DNA from: an uncultured Sulfitobacter sp.
GTDB lineage: Bacteria; Pseudomonadota; Alphaproteobacteria; Rhodobacterales; Rhodobacteraceae
NCBI GenBank assembly: GCA_947492925.1
Contig: CANLOQ010000003.1
Coordinates: forward strand, 620,001-684,000
Length of the DNA: 64,000 nt
Direction: 5' to 3'
In this document: positions 37,878 to 46,976 of the stretch, piece by piece
How positions within the stretch are numbered: position 1 is the first letter of the stretch
Layout of the letters: every line of letters starts with the position of its first letter
The notes under the pieces: model-generated
What the model saw: only the letters and a program-made list of their open reading frames with translations
The model's database searches: none
Told to the model about the DNA's origin: nothing
Position numbers and translations under genes: made by a program

Positions 37878-38276
37878 TCAGATACGGCTGCGGCGAAACA
37901 GGTAGATCCCAAACCAGATGCCCGCCAGCGCGAGGATCAGGAGGTTGGTCATACTGTACGCTGAAAAGCTGACAAGGCCCCACCGGGAAAACACGGCACC
38001 TGCCAGCCCAAGCAGGACACATATCACCGCCCCAACCCGTGTCGCGTGGCGTCTGCCACCGGGTCCAGTGACATCACCGGACAGCAGCCGCAGTTCCAGA
38101 CCGACAAGCAAACTCAAAAGGAAAAAGATCAGCAACACCTGCCCGTTTATAAGAAACGCCCCGATCATCCAGGTGGCGAGGACAAAACCACTAGCGGCGG
38201 CAAGCAACGTAAGACCGAAAAGCGCAGCGATCAGGCCCGCGCTCCACAAACATATCGTACCCAGCGCCCGGCTCAC
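37878..38276 (-). CDS. Small multi-pass membrane protein
   Basis: 132 residues from a GTG at 38276 that overlaps the stop of the preceding gene as GTGA. Four hydrophobic segments are visible, for example LWSAGLIAALFGLTLLAAAS, LLIFFLLSLLVGLELRLL, VGAVICVLLGLAGAVF and MTNLLILALAGIWFGIYLFR. It ends in R-R-S-R-I. No family is recognised. A longer frame extends upstream but is cysteine- and serine-rich and overlaps the neighbouring gene, so it is not used. Confidence 0.65.
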   Translation of the reverse strand: MSRALGTICLWSAGLIAALFGLTLLAAASGFVLATWMIGAFLINGQVLLIFFLLSLLVGLELRLLSGDVTGPGGRRHATRVGAVICVLLGLAGAVFSRWGLVSFSAYSMTNLLILALAGIWFGIYLFRRSRI

Positions 38277-38752
38277 GCTGCCACCTCCCGACGAGCTTTG
38301 CGAAAAATCCAAAACCCGCAAATGCCAAAGCCGACCCCGGCCCAGAGTAGCGGATTGATCAAACCCGCCAGAAAGAGGGCACCCGCAGCGGCAGCATCGA
38401 CCGCCATCATCTGAACAGACGCAGAAATAGCGGCAAAAAGTGATTGCAGCACCTGAACACCACCAATCCCCATCAGTACCGCACCAAAGCCAAGTCGCGC
38501 TTTGCGCGACCCCGGTTCCGTCGGAGATAAAACCGATGACGTGATCCCGTGTTTCCACTTATGACGCCGCTGTAGACCCGTGACCAGACACAGACAGGCC
38601 ACCACAAAAGGCGGAATGCCAAAGACCACCAATAGCCCCGCGATCCAATCAAAGCCATCGACACCCGCCAGCGCCGCAAGGATAATCGCGGCGATGGTCC
38701 CAAATATCAGTGCCGAAACCCAGAGAAGATCAGATCCGTTTTTGGCAAGCAT
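38273..38752 (-). CDS. Membrane protein of unknown function
   Basis: 159 residues with four hydrophobic segments: DLLWVSALIFGTIAAIILAA, WIAGLLVVFGIPPFVVACLC, VLQSLFAAISASVQMMAVDA and LLWAGVGFGICGFWIFRKAR. A basic loop (RRHKWKHGITSSVLSPTEPG) separates the pairs. GGAGG lies eight bases before the ATG at 38752. It is coupled to the 132-residue membrane gene by a GTGA overlap, so the two probably act together. No family is recognised. Confidence 0.72.
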   Translation of the reverse strand: MLAKNGSDLLWVSALIFGTIAAIILAALAGVDGFDWIAGLLVVFGIPPFVVACLCLVTGLQRRHKWKHGITSSVLSPTEPGSRKARLGFGAVLMGIGGVQVLQSLFAAISASVQMMAVDAAAAGALFLAGLINPLLWAGVGFGICGFWIFRKARREVAA

Positions 38753-38838
38753 GGCGCGTTCCTCCGCTTAATTTCTCGAAAGGAACTACCACCTCTGCGT
38801 GTTCGGATTATGGCTCAACTATGCAAAAGCCGGATGCG

Positions 38839-39417
38839 TCAGGCTTTGCTGAAATGACCAACAAGGCTTCCGTCCTGCGCCGCCATATTCAGCGTGTTAA
38901 ACAGATATTGCGCGACCGAGCGGAAGCAGATGATCTGCGCCGTCTGATCATCCACCATCCAGAACGCTGCGGCCACCTGGGCAAAGCGCGTGCGGCGGAA
39001 CATACCGGGCGTAAAGCTGCCGGGGTGCATATCTACCGGCGCAAGCTTGGCAATCACTTCGCGCGTATGCGGACCGCTGACACGAAACACCGCGCGTGCA
39101 TCTGATACGTTGACCGCAAGCGCGTGTTCTTTCGCCAGTTTCCCCTGCAGATCGGCCAGTTTGGCATGAACGTGTTCATAGTCGCACATGATCAGCAGTT
39201 CGTCTGGCGACATCCACGCGATGCCCCCCGCCCCTTCGGTGTTGCACATGCGCTGGTCCGGCATGGTCACACCGCCCGCGGCCACTGCGGCTTTGGTAAC
39301 CGCCTTGACCGACAGATCACCGCGCAGGGTGATCATGCCCATCGGGCCCATTTCGGTCACGGTTGCGATGCCTGTGGCGTCGCTGGCCCCGCCAAGGGCT
39401 GTCACTGGCTTAGACAT
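38839..39417 (-). CDS. soxG: Sarcosine oxidase subunit gamma
   Basis: 192 residues. The N-terminal region (MSKPVTALGG) leads to a GcvT-like fold seen in RAVFRVSGPHTREVIAKLAP, FRRTRFAQVAAAFWMVDD and ICFRSVAQYLFNTLN. SoxG is the small subunit that completes the heterotetramer with SoxA, SoxB and SoxD. The start at 39417 overlaps the soxA stop by eight bases. It is the last gene of the operon. Confidence 0.93.
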   Translation of the reverse strand: MSKPVTALGGASDATGIATVTEMGPMGMITLRGDLSVKAVTKAAVAAGGVTMPDQRMCNTEGAGGIAWMSPDELLIMCDYEHVHAKLADLQGKLAKEHALAVNVSDARAVFRVSGPHTREVIAKLAPVDMHPGSFTPGMFRRTRFAQVAAAFWMVDDQTAQIICFRSVAQYLFNTLNMAAQDGSLVGHFSKA

Positions 39418-42400
39418 TCTGCTTCTCCCCGTCCGGGTCATAGAAAACCGGGTTCACGATCTTGGCTTGGTATTCTTTGCCATCCGTCCCGGGGAAGGTC
39501 AGCACCTCGCCCATGCGGTCCGGCCCGTTCAGTACCAGACCCATCGCAACGCCACGATCCAGCGTTGGTGAATGATAGGTAGACGTCACGCGCCCGATCA
39601 TGTTGCGCTGACCGTTCTCGTTGGTGCCCTCGGCAACGGCATAGGCCCCGTCCGGCAGCGTGCTGCGGTCGGTGGTTTCAAGCCCCACCAGCTTCCAGCG
39701 CGACGGGTCGGTCATGTGGGAACGCTCTTGCGCGCGTTTGCCAAGGTAGTCCTCTTTCTTCTTCGAGATCGCCCAGTTCAGGCCCAGATCCTGTGGGATC
39801 ACCGTGCCGTCGGTCTCGTCCCCGATCATGATAAATCCCTTCTCGGCGCGCAGAATGTGCAGACATTCCGTGCCGTAAGGCATCGCACCAAGGTCCGCAC
39901 CCACGGCCATCAGCGCATCCCAGAACGCCTGCCCGTGGCTGGCGTCAACGGCAATCTCATAGCTCAACTCGCCCGAGAAGGAGATACGATAGACGCGCAC
40001 GGGAAATCCGCCCAGCGTCCCGTCGACCCACTCCATAAAGCCCAGCGCCTCTTTCGACACATCCATACCGCCCAGCTTTTCCAACGCCTTGCGCGCGTTC
40101 GGACCAACCACGGCAACCTGCGCATACTGCTCGGTCACATTGGCGACGTAGACTTTCCAGTCCCACCATTCGGTCTGCAGCCACTCTTCCATATGCGCGT
40201 GGATGCTCTCGGCCCCGCCGGTGGTGGTGTGGCACAGCCACGTGTCCTCATCTATCCGCGCCACAACGCCGTCGTCGATCAGAAAACCGTTTTCCGAACA
40301 CATCAGGCCGTAGCGGCATTTGCCGACTTTCAGTGTGGACATCATGTTGGTGTACATCATGTCGAGGAATTTACCCGCATCCGGTCCCTTTACGATCAGC
40401 TTGCCCAGCGTCGAAGCATCAAGCAGACCCAGCTTTTCGCGGGTGTTCTTCACTTCGCGCATCACCGCGTCGTGGGTGCTTTCCATCCCGCGTTTGAACG
40501 CATAAGGGCGCCGCCACTGGCCAACTGGCTCAAACTCCGCGCCGTTGGCTTCGTGCCAGTCGTGCATCGGTGTGCGGCGGATGGGCTGGAAGATATCGTT
40601 CTTCGCCTCACCGGCGATAGAGGCCAGCGAAATGGGGTGATACGGTGGACGGAATGTCGTGGTGCCGACAGCGGGAATTTCCGCATCCAACGCGCCCGCA
40701 AGGGTCGCCAATCCGTTGATATTACTCAGCTTACCCTGATCAGTGGCCATGCCCAGCGTCGTGTACCGCTTGGCGTGCTCCACGCTGACAAAACCTTCCT
40801 GCGCGGCCAGCCGCACGTCGGAAACCTTCACATCGTTCTGATAATCCAGCCACGCTTTTTCGCGCAACTTGGCAGGAGCCCCTTGCGGCATCATCCACAC
40901 CGGTGCCAGCGGGCTTTCCTCACGGCGCTCGGCCTTGGGTGCCGCCACATCCTTGGGCAGTTTCATGTCAAGACAGGTCACAACACCTTCGGCAGCAACA
41001 TGCGCATCGTTCAGCACGTCATCCAGCGCAAACATGCCCGAAGCCGCCCCGGCTGCGGTGACAAAGCCCATGCCGTCCGCCCCCTTTGGCGGATTGTCTG
41101 CATCGGGGCTAAAGCAGGCGTGCGCAGTATCCCAGCGCAGCTTGCCCCCGCAGTGCGACCACAGATGTACAACCGGCGACCAGCCGCCCGACATGGCAAC
41201 CGCATCACAGGGGATTTCCTCAAGCACGGCACCCTCGCCCGCCTGCGCACAAACGGTCACACCCGTAACCCGCTTGCCGCCTTTGACAGACGCGATGGCG
41301 TGGCCCATCATCACCCGGATGCCCAGCGCCTTGGCCTGTGCAACCAGCCCAAGATCCTCTGGCAGCACACGGGCGTCCAGAATGACCGGCACATCAAGGC
41401 CCGCGTGCTTCAGGGCAATCGCCGTCAGATAGGCGTTGTCGTTGTTGGTCACGACCACGGTGCGGTCCCCCACGGACACGCCATAATTCACCACATAATC
41501 GCGCACGGCAGAGGCCAGCATGACACCGGGGATGTCGTTTCCCGCAAAGCTCAACGGACGCTCAATCGCACCTGTCGCCGTGATGATCTGCGCCGCACGA
41601 ATACGCCACAACCGGTGACGCGGGCCGGGCGTGCCCGGCGCGTGGTCGCTCAACTGCTCATAGCCCAGCGCATAGCCGTGATCATAAACACCTGCCCCCA
41701 TCGTACGCAGGCGCAGTTCAACATTGTCCATCGACCTGAGCGCATCCAGCGTTTCAGCGATATAGGCATCAACCGTGCCGCCATTGATCTGACCGCCATC
41801 AACCGGCGCACGTCCGCCCCAATGATCGGTCTGTTCCAGCAGGATCACCCGCGCACCGGAACGGCCCGCTGTCAATGCCGCCTGAAGCCCCGCAACACCG
41901 CCACCGACGACCAGAACGTCACAGAACGCGTAAAAATGCTCGTAAGTGTCGACATCCCGCGCCTTGGGGGCCTTGCCCAGACCGGCAGAGTGACGGATCA
42001 CCGGCTCATAGACGTGCTTCCAGAAGGCGCGCGGGTACATGAAGGTTTTGTAGTAAAAGCCTGCCGGCAGAAACTTTGACAAACGCGCATTCACCGCGCC
42101 CACGTCAAATTCAAGACTGGGCCAGTGGTTCTGGCTGGTCGCCTCAAGCCCATCAAACAGCGAGGTCGTGGTGACCCGCTGGTTCGGCTCGAACCGGCCT
42201 TCGCGGCCCAGATTTACCAGTGCGTTCGGCTCTTCGGCGCCCGATGCCACAACGCCGCGCGGACGGTGGTATTTGAACGACCGGCCCATCAGCATCTGGT
42301 CATTGGCCAGCAGGGCCGAGGCCAGCGTATCGCCCGCGTAGCCCCGCAGGTTTTTGCCGTTGAACGTGAACGACAGCGGTTTGGATGTGTCGACCAGACG

Positions 42401-42427
42401 GCCTTTGTTGGCAAGACGGGTGCTCAT
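39410..42427 (-). CDS. soxA: Sarcosine oxidase subunit alpha
   Basis: 1005 residues. The order is an N-terminal ferredoxin-like fold lacking cluster cysteines (FTFNGKNLRGYAGDTLASAL), a dinucleotide-binding domain with VVGGGVAGLQAALTAGRSGA near residue 173, and a C-terminal aminomethyltransferase-like domain from about 610 (REKLGLLDASTLGKLIVKGP). It binds NAD+ and tetrahydrofolate and passes the methyl-derived carbon to folate as 5,10-methylene-THF, together with SoxB which oxidises sarcosine. The length and layout are typical. A very long antisense frame lies opposite and is a coding shadow. Confidence 0.97.
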   Translation of the reverse strand: MSTRLANKGRLVDTSKPLSFTFNGKNLRGYAGDTLASALLANDQMLMGRSFKYHRPRGVVASGAEEPNALVNLGREGRFEPNQRVTTTSLFDGLEATSQNHWPSLEFDVGAVNARLSKFLPAGFYYKTFMYPRAFWKHVYEPVIRHSAGLGKAPKARDVDTYEHFYAFCDVLVVGGGVAGLQAALTAGRSGARVILLEQTDHWGGRAPVDGGQINGGTVDAYIAETLDALRSMDNVELRLRTMGAGVYDHGYALGYEQLSDHAPGTPGPRHRLWRIRAAQIITATGAIERPLSFAGNDIPGVMLASAVRDYVVNYGVSVGDRTVVVTNNDNAYLTAIALKHAGLDVPVILDARVLPEDLGLVAQAKALGIRVMMGHAIASVKGGKRVTGVTVCAQAGEGAVLEEIPCDAVAMSGGWSPVVHLWSHCGGKLRWDTAHACFSPDADNPPKGADGMGFVTAAGAASGMFALDDVLNDAHVAAEGVVTCLDMKLPKDVAAPKAERREESPLAPVWMMPQGAPAKLREKAWLDYQNDVKVSDVRLAAQEGFVSVEHAKRYTTLGMATDQGKLSNINGLATLAGALDAEIPAVGTTTFRPPYHPISLASIAGEAKNDIFQPIRRTPMHDWHEANGAEFEPVGQWRRPYAFKRGMESTHDAVMREVKNTREKLGLLDASTLGKLIVKGPDAGKFLDMMYTNMMSTLKVGKCRYGLMCSENGFLIDDGVVARIDEDTWLCHTTTGGAESIHAHMEEWLQTEWWDWKVYVANVTEQYAQVAVVGPNARKALEKLGGMDVSKEALGFMEWVDGTLGGFPVRVYRISFSGELSYEIAVDASHGQAFWDALMAVGADLGAMPYGTECLHILRAEKGFIMIGDETDGTVIPQDLGLNWAISKKKEDYLGKRAQERSHMTDPSRWKLVGLETTDRSTLPDGAYAVAEGTNENGQRNMIGRVTSTYHSPTLDRGVAMGLVLNGPDRMGEVLTFPGTDGKEYQAKIVNPVFYDPDGEKQNV

Positions 42428-42485
42428 GACGCGAACTCCTGCGCGGGCTGGGAAGACGGGAAAGTAAATTCAGCAAAAAGGAGCA

Positions 42486-42812
42486 TCAGGTGGTTCCCTC
42501 GTTCCAGCCGGGGCGGCGGTCTTTGATGTGATCAAGGATCTCCTGCGGCGGGGCATAGGTCTGCGCCGAATAGCTGCCAAAGACCTCAAGCGTCATGGTA
42601 CAGCGCGCCACATGGAACCACTTGCCACAGCCGTTCTGGTGCCGCCAGCGCTCAAAGTGTACGCCCTTTGGGTTGCGGCGCATGAACAGATAGCTCTCGA
42701 ACTGATCGTCGGTCGACCCGGGACCATAGCGCGTCAGATGCGCCTCTCCGTGGGCGTGAAACTCGGTTTCTTCTGCGGTGATGCCGCAGTTGGGGCAATG
42801 AATGCTCAGCAT
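42486..42812 (-). CDS. soxD: Sarcosine oxidase subunit delta
   Basis: 108 residues. Zinc-binding cysteines are visible as C-P-N-C-G (6, 9) and C62 and C71 in NGCGKWFHVARC. SoxD is the small zinc subunit that joins SoxA and SoxB. The start at 42812 follows AGGAGC; a longer frame upstream is not coding. It lies 58 bases before soxA. Confidence 0.95.
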   Translation of the reverse strand: MLSIHCPNCGITAEETEFHAHGEAHLTRYGPGSTDDQFESYLFMRRNPKGVHFERWRHQNGCGKWFHVARCTMTLEVFGSYSAQTYAPPQEILDHIKDRRPGWNEGTT

Positions 42813-42862
42813 GGGAAAGCTCCTGCCTTGTAAAAACGGGCGCGTTGCCCCATCTTTGTAGT

Positions 42863-43063
42863 ATGGAATGGATGATCTACCTGCTGGGCGGTATCGCCCT
42901 TGGTGCCGGAGTGCTGGCGGTCTATGAGCGGCGCAAAAACCTGCGCTTGACGCAAGACGCTGTCCCGCAGGACATGCCGCAAGACCGCGAACGTACGGCG
43001 TACACCGAAAGCCAACGCATCGCCGCGCAAAGCAATCCCACCCAGATGCCGGGTAATTTCTGA
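42863..43063 (+). CDS. Possible small single-helix membrane protein antisense in the sox gap
   Basis: 66 residues from an ATG at 42863: a hydrophobic helix (MIYLLGGIALGAGVLAVYER) then a polar tail rich in Gln, Asp and Arg ending G-N-F. It lies in the 265-base space between soxB and soxD but on the opposite strand. There is no good ribosome site and a second ATG at 42872 is possible. The helix-plus-tail layout is plausible for a small protein, but it may be a chance frame. Confidence 0.4.
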   Translation: MEWMIYLLGGIALGAGVLAVYERRKNLRLTQDAVPQDMPQDRERTAYTESQRIAAQSNPTQMPGNF

Positions 43064-43077
43064 AAATCTGCACTGCA

Positions 43078-44322
43078 TCAGTGTGCCACCCCAGCGGCAA
43101 CGCTTTCATCGATAAAGCGTCCCTCGACGAACCGTTCCAGCCCGAAAGCATCCGTCAGCGGTGAACGCCCCTTGGCCATCAGTTCGGCCATCGCCCAGCC
43201 GGAACCGGGAATGGCCTTGAACCCGCCCGTCCCCCAGCCGCAGTTGATGAAGATGCCGTCCACGGGCGTCTTGCTCAGGATCGGGGAACGATCACCCGTC
43301 ACATCCACAATTCCGCCCCACTGGCGCAGCATCTTAAGGCGGCTCAGCATCGGGAAAGTCTCGATCAGCGCGCGCACGGTTTCCTCAATGTGGTGGAAAG
43401 ACCCACGCTGGGTGTAGTTGTTATAGCCGTCCGTGCCGCCGCCGATGACCATCTCGCCCTTGTCGGACTGGCTCAGATAGCCGTGCACCGTGTTGGCCAT
43501 CACTACGATGTCCATTGCGGGTTTGATGGGTTCACTGACCAACGCCTGCAACGCCACCGATTCAACCGGCAAACGGAAACCCGCCATATCGGCCAGATGC
43601 CCCGAGTGTCCCGCAACAACCATGCCCAGCTTGTCACAGCCAATGTCGCCCCGATTGGTGCTGACACCTGTGACCTTGCCGTTTTCCTGCGTGATACCGG
43701 TAACCTCACACTTCTGGATCACATCCATGCCCATATCAGAACAGGCCCGCGCATAGCCCCACGCAACCGCATCGTGGCGCGCCGTGCCGCCGCGCGCCTG
43801 CCACAGGCCGCCCAGAACAGGATAGCGCGGCCCGTCGATGTTCATGATCGGGCACAGTTCCTTGACGCGCGCAGGTTCGATCCATTCGGTCGTGACCCCC
43901 TGCAACGCATTGGCATGTGCCGTGCGCTTGTACCCACGCACCTCATGCTCGGTCTGGGCCAGCATGATCACACCACGCGGAGAGAACATCACGTTGTAGT
44001 TCAGATCCTGGCTCATCGTTTCATAAAGAGAGCGGGACTTTTCGTAGATCGCCGCCGATGGGTCCTGCAAATAGTTCGACCGGATGATCGTCGTGTTCCG
44101 GCCTGTGTTGCCACCGCCAAGCCAGCCTTTTTCCAGAATCGCCACATTGGTGATGCCGAAATTTTTGCCCAGATAATAGGCAGTTGCCAGACCATGACCG
44201 CCTGCCCCGATGATGATCACATCATATTTCGCCTTGGGCTGGGCATCGCGCCACGCACGGTTCCAGCCGGTGTGATGGCGCATCGCCTCACGGGCCACGG
44301 CAAAGGCAGAGTATTTCTTCAT
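43078..44322 (-). CDS. soxB: Sarcosine oxidase subunit beta
   Basis: 414 residues of the DAAO-like FAD family. The dinucleotide site is IIIGAGGHGLATAYYLG (residues about 36-52), followed by LGGGNTGRNTTIIRSNYL. The C-terminal segment DRSPILSKTPVDGIFINCGW closes the FAD site. SoxB oxidises sarcosine to glycine, formaldehyde equivalent and peroxide. It is first in the operon soxB-soxD-soxA-soxG and divergent from ccmI across 234 bases, where the operon promoter should lie. Confidence 0.96.
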   Translation of the reverse strand: MKKYSAFAVAREAMRHHTGWNRAWRDAQPKAKYDVIIIGAGGHGLATAYYLGKNFGITNVAILEKGWLGGGNTGRNTTIIRSNYLQDPSAAIYEKSRSLYETMSQDLNYNVMFSPRGVIMLAQTEHEVRGYKRTAHANALQGVTTEWIEPARVKELCPIMNIDGPRYPVLGGLWQARGGTARHDAVAWGYARACSDMGMDVIQKCEVTGITQENGKVTGVSTNRGDIGCDKLGMVVAGHSGHLADMAGFRLPVESVALQALVSEPIKPAMDIVVMANTVHGYLSQSDKGEMVIGGGTDGYNNYTQRGSFHHIEETVRALIETFPMLSRLKMLRQWGGIVDVTGDRSPILSKTPVDGIFINCGWGTGGFKAIPGSGWAMAELMAKGRSPLTDAFGLERFVEGRFIDESVAAGVAH

Positions 44323-44556
44323 GTCGCAAATCCTTGGTCAAGGAAGGGGTGTTCGGGATTCGGGCAGCGCCCCGGGCAGTTGTCCTCGTTCTGGCGGTAT
44401 GGCCGGAAAAGAGGATACTGTCCGCGGCATCTCGTAGCAATTTTGCGACATCCAAGGCAATAGCGCGTCAGTGTCGCAGGGGCGTGATTGGATGCGGTCT
44501 TTTGTCCGGCGGCCTAAGCACATAAGTAGGACGAAACGGGGAAAGACGGGCACTCA

Positions 44557-45783
44557 ATGACGTTTTGGATCATCACCTTTTTCATGGCCGCACTTGTGGC
44601 GCTGATGATGGCGCGCGCGTTGGTGGGGCGTGGTGCACCGGACGTGACCTCGACGGCGGAATATGACCTGCAAATCTACCGCGACCAACTGGCCGAGGTA
44701 GAGCGGGACGTGGCACGCGGCATCATTCCGGCACCGGACGCAGAGCGGGTGCGTACCGAAATCTCGCGTCGTATTCTGGCCGCTGACGCAGGCCCGCGCG
44801 CGCAGGGTACCGCCCCGCAGCGCACACCGGTTGTCCTGATAGGCGCGCTTGGCATCGCACTGATCGGGGGCAGTTTTGCGCTGTATCAATGGCTTGGTGC
44901 CCCCGGATACGGTGATCTCGCGCTCGAAGACCGCATCGCCTTTGCCGAAGAACTGCGCGCCAACCGCCCCGATCAGCAAACCGCCGAAGACAGCCTGCCG
45001 CCTTTTCCCGCGCCGGACGACGCTGGCGGTGAATTTGCCAGCCTGATGGAGCGCCTGCGCGAAACCGTCGCGGCACGACCCGACGATTTGCAAGGGCATA
45101 TCCTGCTTGCCCAGAATGAGGCCCGGATGAACAACTTTGCCGCCGCCGCCGCCGCGCAAAACCGGGTGATGACGCTCAAGAACGATGAAACATCCGCCGA
45201 AGACATCGCCACCTACGGCGAATATCTGGTGCTTGCGGCGGGCGGCTATGTCTCACCCGAAGCGGAAACCGCGTTCCGCGCCGCATTGGCGCGCGACGAA
45301 ACAGAAGGCCGCGCGCGCTACTATCTGGGGCTGATGATGGTTCAGACGGGACGCCCCGACATCGGTTTCCGGCTGTGGGACCAATTGCTCAGACGTGGCC
45401 CGGCGGATGCTCCTTGGATTGATCCGATCCTCGCCCAGATCAATGACGTGTCAATCCTTGCGGGCGTCAATTACACCATCCCCACCATTGGCGCGGGCGA
45501 TGCCCCCGGCCCCACGGTCGAAGACATGGAAGCCGCCGCCGAAATGTCTGCCGCCGAACGGATGGAAATGATCGGCGGCATGGTTGAAGGCCTGTCAAAC
45601 CGGCTGGCCACCCAAGGCGGTCCGGCACAGGACTGGGCACGGCTCATCACGTCGCTGGGGGTGCTGGGCAATTCAGAACAGGCGCTGGCGGTCTTTGAAA
45701 ATGCGATGGACGTTTTTGCCGATGATCCCACAGCGCGCGACATCATACTCGCCGCAGGCAGTCAGGCGGGGGTCGCTGAATGA
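44557..45783 (+). CDS. ccmI: Cytochrome c biogenesis protein CcmI
   Basis: 408 residues. Two N-terminal helices (MTFWIITFFMAALVALMMAR and VVLIGALGIALIGGSFALYQ) flank a cytoplasmic loop with DLQIYRDQLAEVERDVARGI, the CcmI signature. The periplasmic part has TPR helices (LQGHILLAQNEARMNNFAAA, and others). CcmI is the apocytochrome chaperone that hands substrate to the CcmF/H ligation complex. It is far from the ccmABCDG run (33 kb away), so maturation genes are split. It overlaps ruvX (ATGA). Confidence 0.94.
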   Translation: MTFWIITFFMAALVALMMARALVGRGAPDVTSTAEYDLQIYRDQLAEVERDVARGIIPAPDAERVRTEISRRILAADAGPRAQGTAPQRTPVVLIGALGIALIGGSFALYQWLGAPGYGDLALEDRIAFAEELRANRPDQQTAEDSLPPFPAPDDAGGEFASLMERLRETVAARPDDLQGHILLAQNEARMNNFAAAAAAQNRVMTLKNDETSAEDIATYGEYLVLAAGGYVSPEAETAFRAALARDETEGRARYYLGLMMVQTGRPDIGFRLWDQLLRRGPADAPWIDPILAQINDVSILAGVNYTIPTIGAGDAPGPTVEDMEAAAEMSAAERMEMIGGMVEGLSNRLATQGGPAQDWARLITSLGVLGNSEQALAVFENAMDVFADDPTARDIILAAGSQAGVAE

Positions 45784-46265
45784 TATTTGAAGACATGGCC
45801 GATTTCGCCGCTGCCATACCGCCCCTGCGCGCGCTGATCGGGCTTGATCTGGGCGAAAAGACCATCGGCGTCGCGGTGACCGACAATTTTCTCAGCGTCG
45901 CGACCCCGCTTGAGACGGTAAGGCGCAAGAAATTCGGCATCGATGCCGCGCGCCTGAACGAGATCATCCAGAACCGGCAAATCGGCGGGCTGGTTCTGGG
46001 CCTGCCGCGCAACATGGACGGCACCGAAGGGCCGCGCTGCCAGTCCACCCGCGCCTTTGCGCGCAATTTTGACCGCGTCACGCCCCTGCCCATCACGTTT
46101 TGGGATGAACGCCTGTCGACCGTCGCCGCCGAACGTGCCCTGCTTGAGGCGGATACGACACGCAAACGTCGCGCCGAGGTGATCGACCACGTCGCGGCAG
46201 GCTATATTCTGCAAGGTGTGCTGGACCGGCTGGCGGTTCTCAAATCGCAAGGAAACCCGGGATGA
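45780..46265 (+). CDS. ruvX: Holliday junction resolvase RuvX (YqgF)
   Basis: 161 residues with an RNase H-like fold. LIGLDLGEKTIGVAVTDNFL is the N-terminal block with the first catalytic Asp, followed by LVLGLPRNMDGTEGPRCQST and FWDERLSTVAAERALLE, which are typical of YqgF. It is implicated in pre-16S rRNA processing as well as junction cleavage. ATGA overlaps join it to ccmI upstream and DUF1289 downstream. Confidence 0.95.
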   Translation: MIFEDMADFAAAIPPLRALIGLDLGEKTIGVAVTDNFLSVATPLETVRRKKFGIDAARLNEIIQNRQIGGLVLGLPRNMDGTEGPRCQSTRAFARNFDRVTPLPITFWDERLSTVAAERALLEADTTRKRRAEVIDHVAAGYILQGVLDRLAVLKSQGNPG

Positions 46266-46507
46266 GCGACGACATCTGGAAACGAGACGAGATCGAAAGC
46301 CCCTGCATCAAGATTTGCGTGGTGCATCCTGAAACGCGGCTGTGCACAGGCTGCCTGCGGTCTATCGACGAAATCGGCGGTTGGTCAAGGATGAGCGTTC
46401 AGCAAAGACGCGACGTGATGGCCGAATTACCGGAACGCGCGGGATTGCTGGCAAAGCGCAGGGGCGGCCGTGCGGCCCGTCTGGCAGGCAAACCGCCCCG
46501 CCTTTAG
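46262..46507 (+). CDS. DUF1289 domain-containing protein
   Basis: 81 residues. Four cysteines in ESPCIKICVVHPETRLCTGC form the DUF1289 zinc-binding motif, followed by R-S-I-D-E-I-G-G-W and a basic tail. The family is small and of unknown function. It is the third gene of the ATGA-linked ccmI-ruvX-DUF1289 string. Confidence 0.93.
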   Translation: MSDDIWKRDEIESPCIKICVVHPETRLCTGCLRSIDEIGGWSRMSVQQRRDVMAELPERAGLLAKRRGGRAARLAGKPPRL

Positions 46508-46578
46508 AATTTGGACGTCATTTGCGTGTCACGCTCAGAAACGCTGGCGCAGGCGAACTTATCCGAAGGCACGGCACC

Positions 46579-46815
46579 TCAAAGGGCGCCCGCAATCCGA
46601 AACAAAAGGTCGCGGCCCAGGTCGCAGGTCACAGCCCCCTCCCGGCCCGATGGCGCGTGGTTGCCATTGGCAGCAAAGACGCTCAGCCCCGCAAATCCCA
46701 GCGTGCCGGTGCGGTGAAAATCACCCTTGAGGCCAAAGGCACGCGTCTCGTCACCGCGCACCGCGCGGGTGTGATAGGCCAGTTGCCCATTTCCACATGT
46801 GATGATCGTTGCCAT
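46579..46815 (-). CDS. Small hypothetical protein
   Basis: 78 residues from an ATG at 46815 preceded by AGGAG. The sequence MATIITCGNGQLAYHTRAVR followed by FGLKGDFHRTGTLGFAGLSV has no recognised motif, signal or membrane segment. It is convergent with DUF1289. A longer frame to 46962 runs upstream without a ribosome site. Real gene likely but unassigned. Confidence 0.5.
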   Translation of the reverse strand: MATIITCGNGQLAYHTRAVRGDETRAFGLKGDFHRTGTLGFAGLSVFAANGNHAPSGREGAVTCDLGRDLLFRIAGAL

Positions 46816-46976
46816 TGGTCGTTCTCCTGCCTCGTTGCTTTCCAATATCGTGTCGGAAATGGCAACAATGCGGCAAAGAATAGGTCTTTGTAGGGACAAT
46901 TTGTCCGCACACCCCACGCCCGCCCCCGTTTTCAGCACCCCAAGGGGAGGGCGGCACGTCACCGGCGTGCTGCGCC

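Noticed and set aside
39572-42079. Plus-strand open frame of 835 codons opposite soxA
   Set aside because: It is the antisense shadow of soxA; the product is rich in His, Arg and Gln with no domain, a usual artefact of high-GC codon bias.
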